Source: Caballeronia arvi
Lineage (GTDB): Bacteria; Pseudomonadota; Gammaproteobacteria; Burkholderiales; Burkholderiaceae
Reading direction: 5' to 3'
Assembly: GCF_001544695.2 (NCBI RefSeq)
Contig: NZ_FCOM02000011.1
Coordinates: forward strand, 124,001 to 188,000
DNA length: 64,000 nt
Below are positions 63,426 through 64,000 of this stretch, piece after piece (position 1 is the first letter of the stretch; every line of letters starts with the position of its first letter). Under the pieces are notes generated by a model. It saw only the letters and a program-made list of their open reading frames with translations, was not told where the DNA came from and did no database searches. The translations under genes were made by a program, and so were the position numbers.

Positions 63426-64000
63426 ATGAACCCCGTGTTTGTCATCACCGCGCTGCTGTGGCTTTCGATGGCGGGCCTGGCCTTCGCCTTGCTCAAGCGC
63501 GCAGCCTACTGGCGCGAAGGCCGTGCGACGACGGCCGGCGCATATGGATGGGCGAATCTGCTGACCATCCCGAAGCGCTATTTCGTGGATCTGCATCATG
63601 TCGTGGCGCGCGATCCGTATATCGCGAAGACGCACGTCGCGACCGCGGGCGGCGCGATCCTCGCGATGGCGCTCGTCTTCATCAACTACGGTCTCGCGAT
63701 TTATTCGGTCTGGCTCGACCGCGCGATCTTCCTCGCGGCGATCATCATGTTCGTCGGCGCGGTGTTCGTGTACAAGCGCCGCCGTGCGAAGGACGTGCCC
63801 GCGCGTCTGTCGCGTGGACCGTGGGACAGCCTGCCGCTCCTGCTCGGCTCGTTCGCCGTGGGTCTCGCGTTGTTCACGCTGTTGCCGGCTTCGTGGATGT
63901 CCGGTTCGCTCGCGATCATCGTCGCATTGCTGATCGCAGCGGGCGCATACACGATGACCTTTGGCGCCGCGCAAGGCGGCCCGATGAAGCACGCGATGGC
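63426..64000 (+). CDS. dgcB: DgcB (Fe-S/membrane subunit of dimethylglycine demethylase), cut by the window edge
   Basis: The first 191 residues are visible. They hold membrane segments at about 4-24 (FVITALLWLSMAGLAFALL), 73-95 and 98-116 (YGLAIYSVWLDRAIFLAAII), and 140-175, with RYFVDLHHVVARDPYIAKTH in between. This is the N-terminal membrane part of DgcB-type proteins; the Fe-S C-terminal part lies outside the window. It follows dgcA in one operon. Confidence 0.88.
   Translation, partial: MNPVFVITALLWLSMAGLAFALLKRAAYWREGRATTAGAYGWANLLTIPKRYFVDLHHVVARDPYIAKTHVATAGGAILAMALVFINYGLAIYSVWLDRAIFLAAIIMFVGAVFVYKRRRAKDVPARLSRGPWDSLPLLLGSFAVGLALFTLLPASWMSGSLAIIVALLIAAGAYTMTFGAAQGGPMKHAM

Overview
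The window looks like part of a secondary chromosome or megaplasmid of a Burkholderiaceae bacterium of the Caballeronia/Paraburkholderia/Burkholderia type. The evidence is high GC with matching codon use, an iteron-type replication origin with a Rep_3-like initiator, a ParA/ParB pair with TTTATGCGCATAAA-core palindromes resembling the parS class recalled for Burkholderia secondary replicons, and many GATase1-AraC (GlxA-type) regulators and catabolic operons. No rRNA, tRNA or CRISPR array was recognised.

Region 1 (0-13 kb) is the replication and partition module with flanking genes: a CsbD-like protein, an orphan 118-aa gene behind a near-canonical LexA box, a DUF2252 protein, a tyrosine-recombinase-fold protein that has lost nearly all catalytic residues, a KfrA-like coiled-coil DNA-binding protein with a C-terminal zinc ribbon, a 1.7-kb origin with about 18 good iterons (five at 22-23 bp spacing), the initiator, and ParB/ParA with perfect 16-bp parS-like palindromes. 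A large acyl-CoA-synthetase/GNAT fusion and a small hypothetical gene follow, with another palindrome between them.

Region 2 (13-23 kb) is an IclR regulator divergent from a sugar ABC transporter and six enzymes. They fit a non-phosphorylative L-fucose-like pathway: aldose dehydrogenase, lactonase, two-part UxaA-type dehydratase, SDR dehydrogenase, FAH-type hydrolase. It ends in a clear terminator.

Region 3 (23-33 kb) is mixed: an MFS exporter, an MscS channel with a cyclic-nucleotide domain, a thioesterase, a chemoreceptor, a low-GC glycosyltransferase lying between an intact AGE-epimerase gene and a 124-bp copy of that gene's 3' end, an MgtC protein, a single-pass membrane protein and a 50-aa small protein.

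Region 4 (33-64 kb) is dominated by choline/betaine one-carbon catabolism: a choline-type ABC transporter (choVWX) with a GlxA regulator, betIBA (choline to glycine betaine), a dgcAB cluster (dimethylglycine to sarcosine), soxBDAG with folB (sarcosine to glycine plus C1), fdhA (formaldehyde oxidation) and sdaA (serine to pyruvate). Betaine demethylase (gbcAB) was not seen and may lie outside the window. Interspersed are a Kelch lipoprotein, a class II aldolase with its own GlxA regulator, an MFS transporter, a nonsense-interrupted RelE/HigB-type toxin remnant and a long Burkholderia-style inverted repeat. The right edge cuts dgcB.
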